From: Caulobacter flavus
GTDB taxonomy: Bacteria > Pseudomonadota > Alphaproteobacteria > Caulobacterales > Caulobacteraceae
Assembly (NCBI RefSeq): GCF_003722335.1
Contig: NZ_CP026100.1
Location: 248,001-312,000, forward strand
Direction of reading: 5' to 3'
DNA length: 64,000 nt
The notes under the pieces are model-generated. The model was not told where the DNA came from. It ran no database searches and worked only from the letters and a program-made list of their open reading frames with translations. Each line of letters begins with the position of its first letter. Position 1 is the stretch's first letter. Of the stretch, positions 9,637 through 18,230 are shown piece by piece. A program made the position numbers and the translations under genes.

Positions 9637-9686
9637 GCCCGCCCCTGGCCCTTGTCGGTTGAAGGGCCGCACAATAGGCTCGGGCA

Positions 9687-10274
9687 ATGGGATTTCCAGA
9701 CCGTCTGAAGCTGCCGCTCGCCTTCGATCCGTCGCGCCTGCGCGCGGACCTTGCGGCCCTGGCCGCCTCCACCGACTGGATCGCCCACTTCGTGAAGCAG
9801 AACTACGAAGGCGACTGGAGCGTCATCCCCCTGCGCAGCCAGGCCGGGGCCACGCACCCGGTGATGATGATCTATTCGGATCCCAGCGCCACGGCGTTCG
9901 AGGACACGCCGTTCCTGGCGCCCTGCCCCTATTTCCGCGAGGTGATCGCCGCCTTCCCGTTCCAGCCCACCAGCGTGCGGCTGATGAAGCTGGCGCCCGG
10001 CTCGGTCATCAAGACCCACCACGACGAGGACCTGGACGCCGGCTCGCTGCTGGTGCGTTTCCACGTGCCGGTGGTCACCAATCCCGACGTCGACTTCCGC
10101 CTCAACGGGCAGCGCGTGGTGATGGAGGCCGGCAGCGCCTGGTATCTCAAGCTCACCGACCCCCACAGCGTCGCCAACCACGGAACCGAGGACCGCGTGC
10201 ACCTGGTGATCGACGGCTATGTCAACGACTGGGTGCGGGGGCTGTTTACCGGAGCGATGGAAGAGGCGGTCTAG
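9687..10274 (+). CDS. Aspartyl/asparaginyl beta-hydroxylase-family Fe(II)/2-oxoglutarate dioxygenase
   Basis: A compact 195-residue, single-domain hydroxylase. The core has IKTHHDED (first metal ligand), LLVRFHVPVVTNPDVDF (2-oxoglutarate side) and WYLKLTDPHSVANHG with RVHLVIDGYV (second His and the conserved Arg region). This order is typical of the Asp/Asn hydroxylase family. No signal peptide is present, so it is cytosolic. It starts 50 bp from the divergent sulfotransferase start, so a shared control region is likely. The target residue or molecule is not known. Confidence 0.85.
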   Translation: MGFPDRLKLPLAFDPSRLRADLAALAASTDWIAHFVKQNYEGDWSVIPLRSQAGATHPVMMIYSDPSATAFEDTPFLAPCPYFREVIAAFPFQPTSVRLMKLAPGSVIKTHHDEDLDAGSLLVRFHVPVVTNPDVDFRLNGQRVVMEAGSAWYLKLTDPHSVANHGTEDRVHLVIDGYVNDWVRGLFTGAMEEAV

Positions 10275-10308
10275 GCGCGCGCCTTCGCGAGCCCAAAAAA
10301 CTCCGCTT

Positions 10309-10410
10309 CCCTCGCCCCTGTGGCGAGGGCCCATGCCGGCGACCGCTCAAACCCGGGCCGAACTCGAAGGGCCTGAGCGGCTGAACGATGGGCCCTGGGC
10401 ACAGGGCCCA
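10309..10410. terminator. Two hairpins in the gap between convergent genes
   Basis: The first hairpin is CCCTCGCC (10309-10316) with GGCGAGGG (10322-10329). The second is TGGGCCCTG (10389-10397) with CAGGGCCCA (10402-10410) around a GGCA loop. The gap of about 160 bp separates the dioxygenase gene from the converging GH3 gene. They probably end transcription from both sides, although neither has a strong U-run. Confidence 0.45.
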
Positions 10411-10437
10411 GGGAAGCAGGTTTATCGTTCTTGGAGA

Positions 10438-12726
10438 TCACGCCCCCAGCAGCGTGAACTGGGCGTTCAGCCCGTCCACCGAACTGCTCGCCACCCAGAC
10501 GTCGAACACCCCCGGCTCGGCGATCCAGCGGTCGCCTTCGCCGAAGAAGGTCAGGCTGCCGCGCTCAAGCTCGAACACGACGTCGCGGCTCTCGCCCGGC
10601 TTCAGGCTGACCCGCAGGAAGCGCTTGAGCTCGCGCACCGGCCGGGTGCGGCTGGCCACCCGGTCGCGGGTGTAGAGCTGCACCACGTGCACGCCCTCGC
10701 GCCTGCCGGTGTTGGTCACCCGGGCGCTGACCTGCAGCTTGTCGTTCCAGCCCAGGGTCGGCGAGGACAGCTTCAGGTTCGACAGCGCGAAGGTGGTGTA
10801 GGCCAGGCCATAGCCGAACGGATACAGCGCCTCGTTCTTCACCGTGCGCCAGCGGGCCTTGTACTCCTGGATCTCGCTGTCGGCCGGGGCCGGGCGGCCG
10901 GTGGTGCGGTGATTGTAGGCGTAGGGCTGCTGGCCGCTCTCGTAGGGAAAGCTGACCGGCAGGCGGCCCGAAGGGTTCACCGCGCCGAACACCACGTCGG
11001 CCACGGCGTGGCCGGTCTCGGTGCCCAGGAACCAGGTGGCCAGGATCGCCGGGGCGTTCTTCACCGCCCCGTCCAGCACCAGGGCCCGGCCGTGGCGCAG
11101 CAGCACGACGGTGGGACGGCCGACAGCCGCCACCGCCTCGGCCAGCATCATCTGCGGCCTGGGGATGCCGATGTCGGTGCGCGACTGGGCCTCGCCCGAC
11201 ATGTTCTGGCCCTCGCCCACCGCCAGCACGACGATGTTTGCGGCCCTGGCGGCGGCCACGGCGGCCTCTATCCCCCCGGGGATCGAGGCCTCGACGTCGC
11301 TGCCCTTGACGGTCTGCAGCAGGTTGGGATCGGCCATGGCCTGACGGAAGCCGGTGGCCAGGTCGACGCCCAGGCTCTTGTCGCCGAAGAAGGCCCACGG
11401 CCCCAGGATGTTGTCACGGTCGTCGGCGAACGGCCCGATCAGCGCGATGCGCTTGCCCGCGCGCGGCAGCGGCAAGAGGTTTCCGTCGTTCTTCAGCAGC
11501 ACGATCGAGCGGGCGCCGGCCTCGCGGCTCAGCGCGCGCATGGCCGGCGTCGCCGTGCGGGCGGCCTGGGCCTTGGGGTCGATCGAGCGGAACGGCTGCT
11601 CGAACAGGCCGATGGCCTCCTTCAGCATCAGCACCCGGCGCACGGCCTGGTCGACCACCGCCATCGGCACCGCGCCGCTCTTGACCAGTTCGGGCAGGTA
11701 GCGGCTGTAGAGGCCGCTCTGCATGCTGATGTCGACGCCCGCCAGGATCGCCAGGCGCGCGGCGTCACGGTCGTCGGCGGCGTAGCCATGGGCCACCAGT
11801 TCCTGATCGGCGGTGTAGTCGGAGATGACCACGCCCTTGAAGCCCCACTCGGTGCGCAGCAAGTCGGTCAGCAGCCGCTTGTTGGCCGTGGCCGGCACGC
11901 CGTTGATGTCGTTGAAGGCCGACATGGCGGTCAGGCAGCCGGCCTCGAAGGCGGCCTGGAACGGCGGCAGGTGCACCTCCCGCAGCGTGGCCTCGGAGAT
12001 CTCGACGGTGTTGTAGTCCATGCCCGCGGCCACCGCGCCGTAGGCGGCGAAGTGCTTGGCGCAGGCCAGCATCGAGTCCGCGGCCTTCAGGTCCGGCCCC
12101 TGGAAGCCGCGCACCCGCGCCTGGGCAAGGGCCTCGCCCAGGAACACGTCCTCGCCCGAGCCCTCGGCCACCCGGCCCCAGCGCTCGTCGCGGGCCACGT
12201 CGACCATCGGCGCGAAGGTCCAGTGCAGGCCATGGGCCGTGGCCTCCTGCGCGGCGGCGCGGGCGGTGCGGTAGGCCAGCGGCGGGTCGAAGCTGGCGGC
12301 CTCGGCCAGCGGGATCGGATAGACAGTCTTGAAGCCGTGGATGACGTCGGCGGCCAGCAGCAGCGGGATGCCGAGACGCGAATGCTCCACCGCCGCGGTC
12401 TGGGCCAGCAGCGCGCCCTCGACCCCGACGCCGTTCATCAGCGTGCCGATCTTGCCCGCCCGGGTCTCGGCCAGCAGCTGCTGGGTGTTGCGCAGGTTCA
12501 CGGCCGGGTTCATGTCGCCCACCGGCGGGCGGATCATGTCGGCGTAGCACGACAGCTGGCCGGCCTTCTCGTCGATGGTCATCTGGGCGATCAACGCCTC
12601 GACCCTCTGCGAGCCCCGGACTTGCGCCGCCGCCTTGCCGGCCACCGCCAGCCCGGCCAGGCCCGCCGCCCCGGCCACCAGTCCGCGACGGCTGATCCCT
12701 TCAAGCGAAGCTACGCGCCGATCCAT
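10438..12726 (-). CDS. GH3 beta-glucosidase, periplasmic, BglX-like
   Basis: A 762-residue glycoside hydrolase family 3 enzyme that releases beta-linked sugars (glucose or xylose) from the non-reducing ends of oligosaccharides. The N-terminus has a twin-arginine-like signal (SRRGLVAGAAGLAGLAVAG), so export may be by Tat. The TIM-barrel domain has LLLAADVIHGFKTVYPIPLA, HWTFAPMVDVARDERWGR, the KHFAAYGA substrate loop and the nucleophile Asp in VVISDYTAD. The alpha/beta sandwich has VLLKNDGNLLPLP, and the C-terminal fibronectin-III-like domain starts near LPVSFPYESGQQPYAYN. The N-terminus and length match BglX-type enzymes. It is transcribed alone, divergent from the small gene at 12858. Confidence 0.92.
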   Translation of the reverse strand: MDRRVASLEGISRRGLVAGAAGLAGLAVAGKAAAQVRGSQRVEALIAQMTIDEKAGQLSCYADMIRPPVGDMNPAVNLRNTQQLLAETRAGKIGTLMNGVGVEGALLAQTAAVEHSRLGIPLLLAADVIHGFKTVYPIPLAEAASFDPPLAYRTARAAAQEATAHGLHWTFAPMVDVARDERWGRVAEGSGEDVFLGEALAQARVRGFQGPDLKAADSMLACAKHFAAYGAVAAGMDYNTVEISEATLREVHLPPFQAAFEAGCLTAMSAFNDINGVPATANKRLLTDLLRTEWGFKGVVISDYTADQELVAHGYAADDRDAARLAILAGVDISMQSGLYSRYLPELVKSGAVPMAVVDQAVRRVLMLKEAIGLFEQPFRSIDPKAQAARTATPAMRALSREAGARSIVLLKNDGNLLPLPRAGKRIALIGPFADDRDNILGPWAFFGDKSLGVDLATGFRQAMADPNLLQTVKGSDVEASIPGGIEAAVAAARAANIVVLAVGEGQNMSGEAQSRTDIGIPRPQMMLAEAVAAVGRPTVVLLRHGRALVLDGAVKNAPAILATWFLGTETGHAVADVVFGAVNPSGRLPVSFPYESGQQPYAYNHRTTGRPAPADSEIQEYKARWRTVKNEALYPFGYGLAYTTFALSNLKLSSPTLGWNDKLQVSARVTNTGRREGVHVVQLYTRDRVASRTRPVRELKRFLRVSLKPGESRDVVFELERGSLTFFGEGDRWIAEPGVFDVWVASSSVDGLNAQFTLLGA

Positions 12727-12857
12727 AGAATCCCTTCCGACTGTATCGCGGCCGGCAACCTCGCCGACCGGGGCGGATCACGCAACGCCTCGCCCCTCAT
12801 CGGGCGAACCTGTGACGGCCGCTTGCGTTATCAGTCTGGCTGAAGGGAGACCCGACC

Positions 12858-13082
12858 ATGTCCGCTCAATGGCGCATCGAGATCCGGCTTGGCGACGGCC
12901 ACGCTCCGCTGCGCAGCGTGCTCGTCGAGGCCGACACCGAGGTCGAGGCCCTGCGGCAGGTGCTGGAAGAGGCCGAGCGCGACCACGTCGCGGCCGAGGA
13001 ACTGCTGCTGGACGGCCAGGAGGAGGTGTTCTCGCGCACCGAAGTCCTCGACGGCCACGTGGAGCACCAGGCCCAGGCCTGA
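12858..13082 (+). CDS. Small acidic protein of unknown function
   Basis: A 74-residue acidic protein rich in Glu and Val, with a helix-like middle (VEALRQVLEEAERDHVAAEELLL). There is no signal peptide and no recognised domain. A strong AAGGGAG box precedes the ATG by about nine bases, which supports translation. It is followed after 55 bp by pseG on the same strand and may share its transcript. No function can be given. Confidence 0.6.
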   Translation: MSAQWRIEIRLGDGHAPLRSVLVEADTEVEALRQVLEEAERDHVAAEELLLDGQEEVFSRTEVLDGHVEHQAQA

Positions 13083-13137
13083 CCGCCGCTCGCCCGCGAG
13101 CGGACCCCGTGCTAGGCCAGGGCGTCCGGAGACGCCC

Positions 13138-14190
13138 TTGGTCCAGTCGCGCATCCTCTTCGTCGTCAATGCCGGCCCCAGCGTCGGCGGCGGCCACTTC
13201 ATGCGCGGCCTCAACCTGGCGCGGGCGCTCGAGGCCCGGGGCGCGGCCTGCGCCTTCGTCGGACCGGCCGCCGTCGCCGGCCTCGCCGCCACCTTCGCCT
13301 CGCCCGAACTGTGCGCCGGAACCTTCGCCGACGCCGACCTGATCGCGGGCGCCGCGGCCCTGGCGACCCACTACGACGCCCTCGTCTTCGACCACTACGG
13401 CCTGGACGCGAACGACCACCGCGCGATCGCCGACGGCCGCCCCACCCTGGTGGTCGACGACCTGGCCGACCGGCCGCTGGCCGCCGACCTGCTGCTGGAC
13501 GCAGGCGTCATGCGCCGGGCCGCCGACTACGACGGCCTGGTTCCGCCGCGCGCCCAACTGCTGCTCGGCCCCAACCACGCGGCCCTGTCGCCCGCCTTCG
13601 CCGCCCTGCGCGACGAGACCCTGGCGCGCCGCGCGACCACCAGCCGGGTCGAGCGGGTGCTGGTCTCGCTTGGCCTGACCGACGTCGGCGGGATCACCGC
13701 TTTGAGCATCCGCGCGCTGCTGCCGGTGCTGGGCGAGCGCCGCCTCGACGTCGTGGTCGGCGGCCAGGCGCCCAGCCTGCCGGACCTTCGCGCCCTGGCC
13801 GCCGCCGATCAGCGCCTGACCCTGCACGTCGACAGCCGCGACATGCCCCGCCTGACGGCCCAGGCCGACCTCGCCGTCGGCGCGGCCGGCTCCAGCAGCT
13901 GGGAGCGCTGCGTGCTGGGTCTGCCGACCCTGTCGCTGGTGCTGGCCGACAACCAGCGCGAGGCGGCCCACGCGCTGTCGGACCTGGGCGCCCATCGGGC
14001 GCTGGCCAGCGCCGAGATCGACGCTCTCGGAAGCGCCTTCGCAGCCCTCGTCGGCGATCCGGACGCCTGGCGGGCCATGTCGGCCGCCGCCGCGACCGTG
14101 TGCGACGGGCTGGGCGCCCAGCGCACGGCCGATCGCTTCCTTGCCTTGGTTTCGCCCCGTTTGGGAAACACTCGAGCTACGCTCGCCTGA
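13138..14190 (+). CDS. pseG: UDP-2,4-diacetamido-2,4,6-trideoxy-beta-L-altropyranose hydrolase (PseG/FlmD-like)
   Basis: This enzyme removes UDP from the bacillosamine-type precursor in the cytosolic CMP-pseudaminic acid pathway used to glycosylate flagellin. The 350-residue protein has the PseG signature ILFVVNAGPSVGGGHFMRGLNLA, whose GGGH holds the catalytic His. It also has the GT-B-like C-terminal domain with VLVSLGLTDVGG and AVGAAGSSSWERCVLGLPTL for UDP binding. No ATG fits the conserved N-terminus. A TTG at 13138 with GGAGA five bases upstream is the best start. pseH follows and a PseF-like gene converges. PseB, PseC and PseI are not in the window. In C. crescentus the counterpart is FlmD. 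Confidence 0.85.
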   Translation: MVQSRILFVVNAGPSVGGGHFMRGLNLARALEARGAACAFVGPAAVAGLAATFASPELCAGTFADADLIAGAAALATHYDALVFDHYGLDANDHRAIADGRPTLVVDDLADRPLAADLLLDAGVMRRAADYDGLVPPRAQLLLGPNHAALSPAFAALRDETLARRATTSRVERVLVSLGLTDVGGITALSIRALLPVLGERRLDVVVGGQAPSLPDLRALAAADQRLTLHVDSRDMPRLTAQADLAVGAAGSSSWERCVLGLPTLSLVLADNQREAAHALSDLGAHRALASAEIDALGSAFAALVGDPDAWRAMSAAAATVCDGLGAQRTADRFLALVSPRLGNTRATLA

Positions 14191-14234
14191 CACTTACCCG
14201 CGCGTAAGCCAGTAAGCGTCAGGACGACCTCAAC

Positions 14235-14813
14235 ATGCCGAACGTCACCCTTCGGACCCTCGTGGCCGAGGACCAGGACCGGCTGCTGGCGTGGCGCAAC
14301 TCCGACGCCGTCGCCCCCTACATGTACAGCGACCACCTGATCTCCGAGGGCGAGCACGCCGCCTGGTTCGCGCGCGTGGGATCCAATCCGGCCGTGCGCT
14401 ACTGGATCATCGAGCTGGACGGCCACCCGGTGGGTCTGGCCAACCTCGCCGACATCGACCTTGGGAACCGCCGCTGCGCCTGGGCCTACTACCTGGCCGA
14501 CCCGGCCGTGCGCGGCCTGGGCGTCGGCAGCTTCGTCGAATACTGGGTGATCGAGCACGTGTTCGGCGTGCTGGGGTTGGCCAAGCTCTGGTGCGAGGTC
14601 ATCGAGAGCAACAAGGCCGTCTGGCGCCTGCACGAGGGCTTCGGCTTCACCCGCGAGGCCATCTTCCGCAACCACGTGGTCAAGGGCGGCGAGCCCGTGG
14701 ACGTCATCGGCCTGGGCCTGCTGGCCAGCGAATGGCGCGGCGCCGCCCGCGAGGCCGCGCGCGATCGGCTGATCGCCAAGGGCTTCGACCTGTCGGACGT
14801 GCCGGCCGCCTAG
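14235..14813 (+). CDS. pseH: GNAT N-acetyltransferase of pseudaminic acid synthesis (PseH/FlmH-like)
   Basis: A 192-residue GNAT enzyme predicted to transfer acetyl from acetyl-CoA to the 4-amino group of UDP-4-amino-6-deoxy-AltNAc, the step before PseG. The fold markers are LRTLVAEDQDRLLAWRNSD at the N-terminus, AYYLADPAVRGLGVGSFVEYW (acetyl-CoA pyrophosphate loop) and KLWCEVIESNKAVWRLHEGFGFTREAIF, a pattern typical of PseH and RimJ relatives. It lies 44 bp after pseG on the same strand. The gap contains CTTAC-CCGCGC-GTAAG, a small hairpin. General GNAT function is certain; the pathway role rests on the neighbours. Confidence 0.83.
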   Translation: MPNVTLRTLVAEDQDRLLAWRNSDAVAPYMYSDHLISEGEHAAWFARVGSNPAVRYWIIELDGHPVGLANLADIDLGNRRCAWAYYLADPAVRGLGVGSFVEYWVIEHVFGVLGLAKLWCEVIESNKAVWRLHEGFGFTREAIFRNHVVKGGEPVDVIGLGLLASEWRGAAREAARDRLIAKGFDLSDVPAA

Positions 14814-14822
14814 ATCCGGGGC

Positions 14823-15542
14823 CTATATCCGGGGCAGGTCGCCCAGGGCGCGCAGGTCGGGCCGGCCACGAACCAGCGCCCGGATGTCCTCGGGGCCGAA
14901 GTCGGGCTTGCCGGGATAGAGCGCCTCGTAGACCGCGCGGACGAACGCCAGGTCCGACGGCAGGTCGACGGTCCAGCGCACCTGGCTCTCGTCGACCGCC
15001 TGGGTCAGGCCGTCCAGGACGAAGCGCTCGGGGCGGCGATAGACGAACGGCGTGACGTGCTCGCGCTCGTAGGGGTCGGTCGCCTCCCGCGCCATCAGCC
15101 GCAACAGGCCCACGCTCAGGATCTCGGCGTCCAGCCCGATCGGATAGGTGCGATGCGGCAGGGTGGTGGCCGAGTAGTCGGCGCCGCTGGCCAGATGACG
15201 GGCGATCAGCGCCTCGATCAGCCGCGGATCGGCCAGTGGACAGTCGGCCGTCAGGCGCAGCATCTGGTCGTCTTCCTCCAGGCCCGCCACCGCGCCGGCG
15301 AACCGGCCCAGCACGTCGTCCAGCGAGCCGCGGAACACCTCGACGCCCGCCGCCTCCAGCGCCCGGGCCAGGGCATCGTCGCTCGCCTGATCCGAGGTCG
15401 CCGCGATCAGTCGCTCGATCGAGGCCGCCCTGCGCAGACGCTCGACCTGGCGCAGGATCATGGGCGCGCCGGCGACGTCGGCCAGCACCTTGCCCGGCAG
15501 GCGGGTCGAGCTCATCCGGGCCTGCAGCACGGCGACGATCAT
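14823..15542 (-). CDS. pseF: SpsF-like cytidylyltransferase, probable pseudaminate activation (PseF/FlmC-like)
   Basis: A 239-residue nucleotidyltransferase predicted to form the CMP-activated nonulosonic acid. It begins MIVAVLQARMSSTRLPGKVL, the nucleotide-binding signature of the SpsF/acylneuraminate cytidylyltransferase group. DQMLRLTADCPLADPRLIE carries the metal-binding Asp. The C-terminal part, YEREHVTPFVYRRPERF and VRWTVDLPSDLAFVRAVYEAL, is also typical. The ATG follows a GGAGGGG box. It converges on pseH with a nine-base gap. SpsF homologues also work on other sugars, so the exact substrate is inferred from pseG and pseH next door. Confidence 0.75.
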   Translation of the reverse strand: MIVAVLQARMSSTRLPGKVLADVAGAPMILRQVERLRRAASIERLIAATSDQASDDALARALEAAGVEVFRGSLDDVLGRFAGAVAGLEEDDQMLRLTADCPLADPRLIEALIARHLASGADYSATTLPHRTYPIGLDAEILSVGLLRLMAREATDPYEREHVTPFVYRRPERFVLDGLTQAVDESQVRWTVDLPSDLAFVRAVYEALYPGKPDFGPEDIRALVRGRPDLRALGDLPRI

Positions 15543-15653
15543 CGCATCCCCTCCAAGGACCGGCGCCCGCGACGCCTGGTTTGCCCCGAACCTCGACCGC
15601 GCCGGTTAAGGCGGCCTTTAACGCTCGCCACGCGCCGGTGGCGACCAAGTTTA

Positions 15654-15669
15654 TTGACAGCGTTGTCAA
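15654..15669. promoter_or_regulatory. LacI-type operator upstream of the GH3 gene at 15728
   Basis: TTGACA-GCGT-TGTCAA is an inverted repeat 58 bp before the GH3 start. Read on the minus strand it gives TTTGACAACGCTGTCAA, which matches the sites at 30391 and 30509 beside the LacI gene (TTTGACAACG-T-GTC core). The site therefore probably belongs to the same regulator or a close paralogue. A TTGACA -35-like element is embedded in it. Confidence 0.65.
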
Positions 15670-15727
15670 ACCATAGTGGTCTCCGTGCCCAACGACCGCG
15701 TGCGACGATCGAAGGGAGAATGACGCC

Positions 15728-18022
15728 ATGGCCGACGGACCGCTGATCGACCGCCGCGCGCTGCTGGCCGCCGGGGCCGCGATGGGCCTGACGCCCGCCC
15801 TGCCCGCGCTCGCCGCCGACCAGGACGCCCGCGTCCGCGCCCTGCTCAGGCAGATGACCCTGGACGAGAAGATCGGCCAGACCCACCAGCCTGCCGGCGG
15901 TCGCCAGAAGGCGCTGAACTCCAAGATCGACGCGACCGCTCTGGAGCTGGTGCGCAAGGGCGGCGTCGGTTCGTACCTGCACGTGGCCGGCGCGGCCTTC
16001 CTGCGCGAGCTGCAGCGCACCGCCGTCGAGGAGTCGCGGCTGAAGATCCCGCTGCTGTTCGCCATCGACGTGGTGCACGGCTTCCGTACCCTCTACCCCG
16101 TGCCGCTGGCCATGGCCGCGACCTTCGATCCCGAGATCGTGCGGGCGACGGCCCGCATGGCCGCGGTCGAGACGGCCGTCAGCGGCCTGCACTGGACCTT
16201 CGCGCCGATGGTCGACATCGCCCGCGACCCGCGCTGGGGCCGCATCGTCGAGGGAGCCGGCGAGGATCCCTATCTCGGATCGGTCATGGCCGACGCCCAG
16301 GTGCGCGGCTTCCAGGGCGAGGGTCTCGCCGCCAAGGACTCGATCCTGGCCTGCGCCAAGCACTTCGGGGCCTATGGCGCGGCGGCCGGCGGGCGCGACT
16401 ACGACAGCGCCGAGCTGTCGGACCGCACGCTGAACGAGGTCTACCTGCCGCCTTTCTACGCGGCGGCGAAGGCGGGCTCCAGTACGATGATGACCGCCTT
16501 CAACGACCTGAACGGCGCGCCCACCACCGCCAACGCCGCCCTGGTGCGCGGGGTGCTGAAGACCCGGTGGACCTGGCCGGGCCTGGTGGTCAGCGACTGG
16601 AACGCCATCCTCGAACTGATCAACCACGGCATCGCCGAGACCCCGGTCCAGGCCGCCGCCCTCGCCCTCAAGGCCGGGGTCGACATGGACATGGCCAGCG
16701 GCGTCTACGCCGCCCACCTGAAGACCGCGATCGCGGCCGATCCGTCGCTTCTGCCGCTGCTCGACCAGGCGGTGACCCGGATCCTGACCGCCAAGATGCG
16801 GCTGGGCCTGTTCGACGATCCCTACCGCTTCGGCGATCCCGAGCGCGAAAAGACGGTGTTCGTCGGCCCCGAGCACCGCGCCATCGCCCGCGAAGCGGCG
16901 CGCAAGGCCGTGGTGCTGCTGAAGAACGACGGCGGCCTGCTGCCGATCGCGCCGACCGCCAGGAAGATCGCCGTCATCGGCGCCCTGGCGACCGACAACC
17001 TCTCGCAGCTCGGTTCGTGGAAGGCGCGCGGCCAGGTCGCCGACGTCGCCCCGTTGCTGCCGGCGCTGAAGGCGACCGCTCCGGCCGGAACCGAGATCGT
17101 CCACGTGGCCGGCGCCTCGCCTCGCAGCGACGACGAGCGCGGCATCCCGGCCGCCGTCGAGGCCGCCAAGGGGGCCGACCTCGTCCTGCTGATGGTCGGC
17201 GAGGACTTCGACCACAGCGGCGAGTCGCGCAGCCGCTCGGATCTGTCCCTGCCCGGCGCCCAGGGCGCCCTGGCCCGCGCGGTGCTGGCGACCGGCAAGC
17301 CGGTGGTCGTGCTGCTGCCGTCCGGCCGGCCCCTGGTCGCGCCCGAGGTGCTTGAGAAGGCCCCGGCCGTGCTGGCGACATGGTTCCTCGGCGTCGAGGC
17401 CGGCCCGGCCCTGGCCGAGATCCTGTTCGGCAAGGCCGCGCCCGGCGGCCGCCTGCCCGTCGGCTTCCCGCGCGCCACTGGCCAGTCGCCGACCTACTAC
17501 GCCCACGTCCCCACCGGTCGCCCGGCCGATCCGGACCTGGCCAAGGACACCGTCCGCTACCACGACGTCGACATCGGCCCGCTGTTCCCGTTCGGCCATG
17601 GCCTGAGCTACGCCGCCTTCGCCTATTCGGACCTGGCTCTCGACCGCGACAGCATCGCCCCGACCGGCGCGGTGAAGGTCTCGCTGACCGTGGCCAACAC
17701 CGGTGCGGTCGAGGCCGACGAGGTGGTGCAGCTCTATGTCCGCGACCCGGTCGCCAGCGTCGCGCGGCCGGTCAAGGAACTGCGCGGTTTTGCCCGCCTG
17801 ACCCTGAAACCCGGCGAGCGCAGGCGCGTGACCTTCACCCTCGCCGCCGCCCAGCTGGCGATCTGGAGCCCGGACGGCTGGCGGATCGAGGCCGGCAGGA
17901 TCGAGGTGATGGTCGGCGCGTCCTCGGCCGACATCCGCCTGCGCGGCGCCTTCACGATCGCTTCGGCCGGCAAGGGCCGCGATCCGGCCACGGCCCTGCT
18001 GACGCCGGTCAGCGTGGCGTGA
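15728..18022 (+). CDS. GH3 beta-glucosidase, periplasmic, second copy
   Basis: A 764-residue GH3 enzyme related to, but not a close copy of, the one at 10438-12726. The signal has paired arginines (LIDRRALLAAGAAMGLTPAL, cleaved near LAA-D). The catalytic barrel shows LLFAIDVVHGFRTLYPVPLA, HWTFAPMVDIARDPRWGRIVEGAGEDPYL, KHFGAYGAAAGGRDY and the nucleophile Asp in LVVSDWNAI. VLLKNDGGLLPIAP starts the second domain, and a fibronectin-III-like domain (VANTGAVEADEVVQLYVRDP) closes the protein. A GGGAG box lies ten bases before the ATG. A LacI-type operator sits 58 bp upstream, so induction by a beta-glucoside or similar sugar is likely. Confidence 0.92.
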   Translation: MADGPLIDRRALLAAGAAMGLTPALPALAADQDARVRALLRQMTLDEKIGQTHQPAGGRQKALNSKIDATALELVRKGGVGSYLHVAGAAFLRELQRTAVEESRLKIPLLFAIDVVHGFRTLYPVPLAMAATFDPEIVRATARMAAVETAVSGLHWTFAPMVDIARDPRWGRIVEGAGEDPYLGSVMADAQVRGFQGEGLAAKDSILACAKHFGAYGAAAGGRDYDSAELSDRTLNEVYLPPFYAAAKAGSSTMMTAFNDLNGAPTTANAALVRGVLKTRWTWPGLVVSDWNAILELINHGIAETPVQAAALALKAGVDMDMASGVYAAHLKTAIAADPSLLPLLDQAVTRILTAKMRLGLFDDPYRFGDPEREKTVFVGPEHRAIAREAARKAVVLLKNDGGLLPIAPTARKIAVIGALATDNLSQLGSWKARGQVADVAPLLPALKATAPAGTEIVHVAGASPRSDDERGIPAAVEAAKGADLVLLMVGEDFDHSGESRSRSDLSLPGAQGALARAVLATGKPVVVLLPSGRPLVAPEVLEKAPAVLATWFLGVEAGPALAEILFGKAAPGGRLPVGFPRATGQSPTYYAHVPTGRPADPDLAKDTVRYHDVDIGPLFPFGHGLSYAAFAYSDLALDRDSIAPTGAVKVSLTVANTGAVEADEVVQLYVRDPVASVARPVKELRGFARLTLKPGERRRVTFTLAAAQLAIWSPDGWRIEAGRIEVMVGASSADIRLRGAFTIASAGKGRDPATALLTPVSVA

Positions 18023-18062
18023 GCCAAGGCCAGGATCCGTCCTTTGTTTGCGGCCCCTTGTT

Positions 18063-18174
18063 CGTCATCCCGGCCCAAGGTCCGCGCAGCGGACCGTAGA
18101 GCCGGGACCCAGGGCTGCTGCAATGCGCCGGCTCCTGGGCCCCGGACAAGCGCTTTGCGCTTTCCGGGATGACG
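18063..18174. repeat. Long intergenic palindrome, family 2, copy a
   Basis: The ends CGTCATCCCGG (18063-18073) and CCGGGATGACG (18164-18174) are perfect inverted repeats. Inside are GGTCCGCGCAGCGGACC (a hairpin) and GAGCCGGGACCCAGG, mirrored by CTCCTGGGCCCCGG. A second copy lies at 47546-47706. It sits between two convergent genes and may also act as a terminator. Confidence 0.85.
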
Positions 18175-18230
18175 ATCGGCAGAAGAGCGAATTTCTCGAC
18201 GTCGATGCACCGCCAGATCTGATCAAGACC

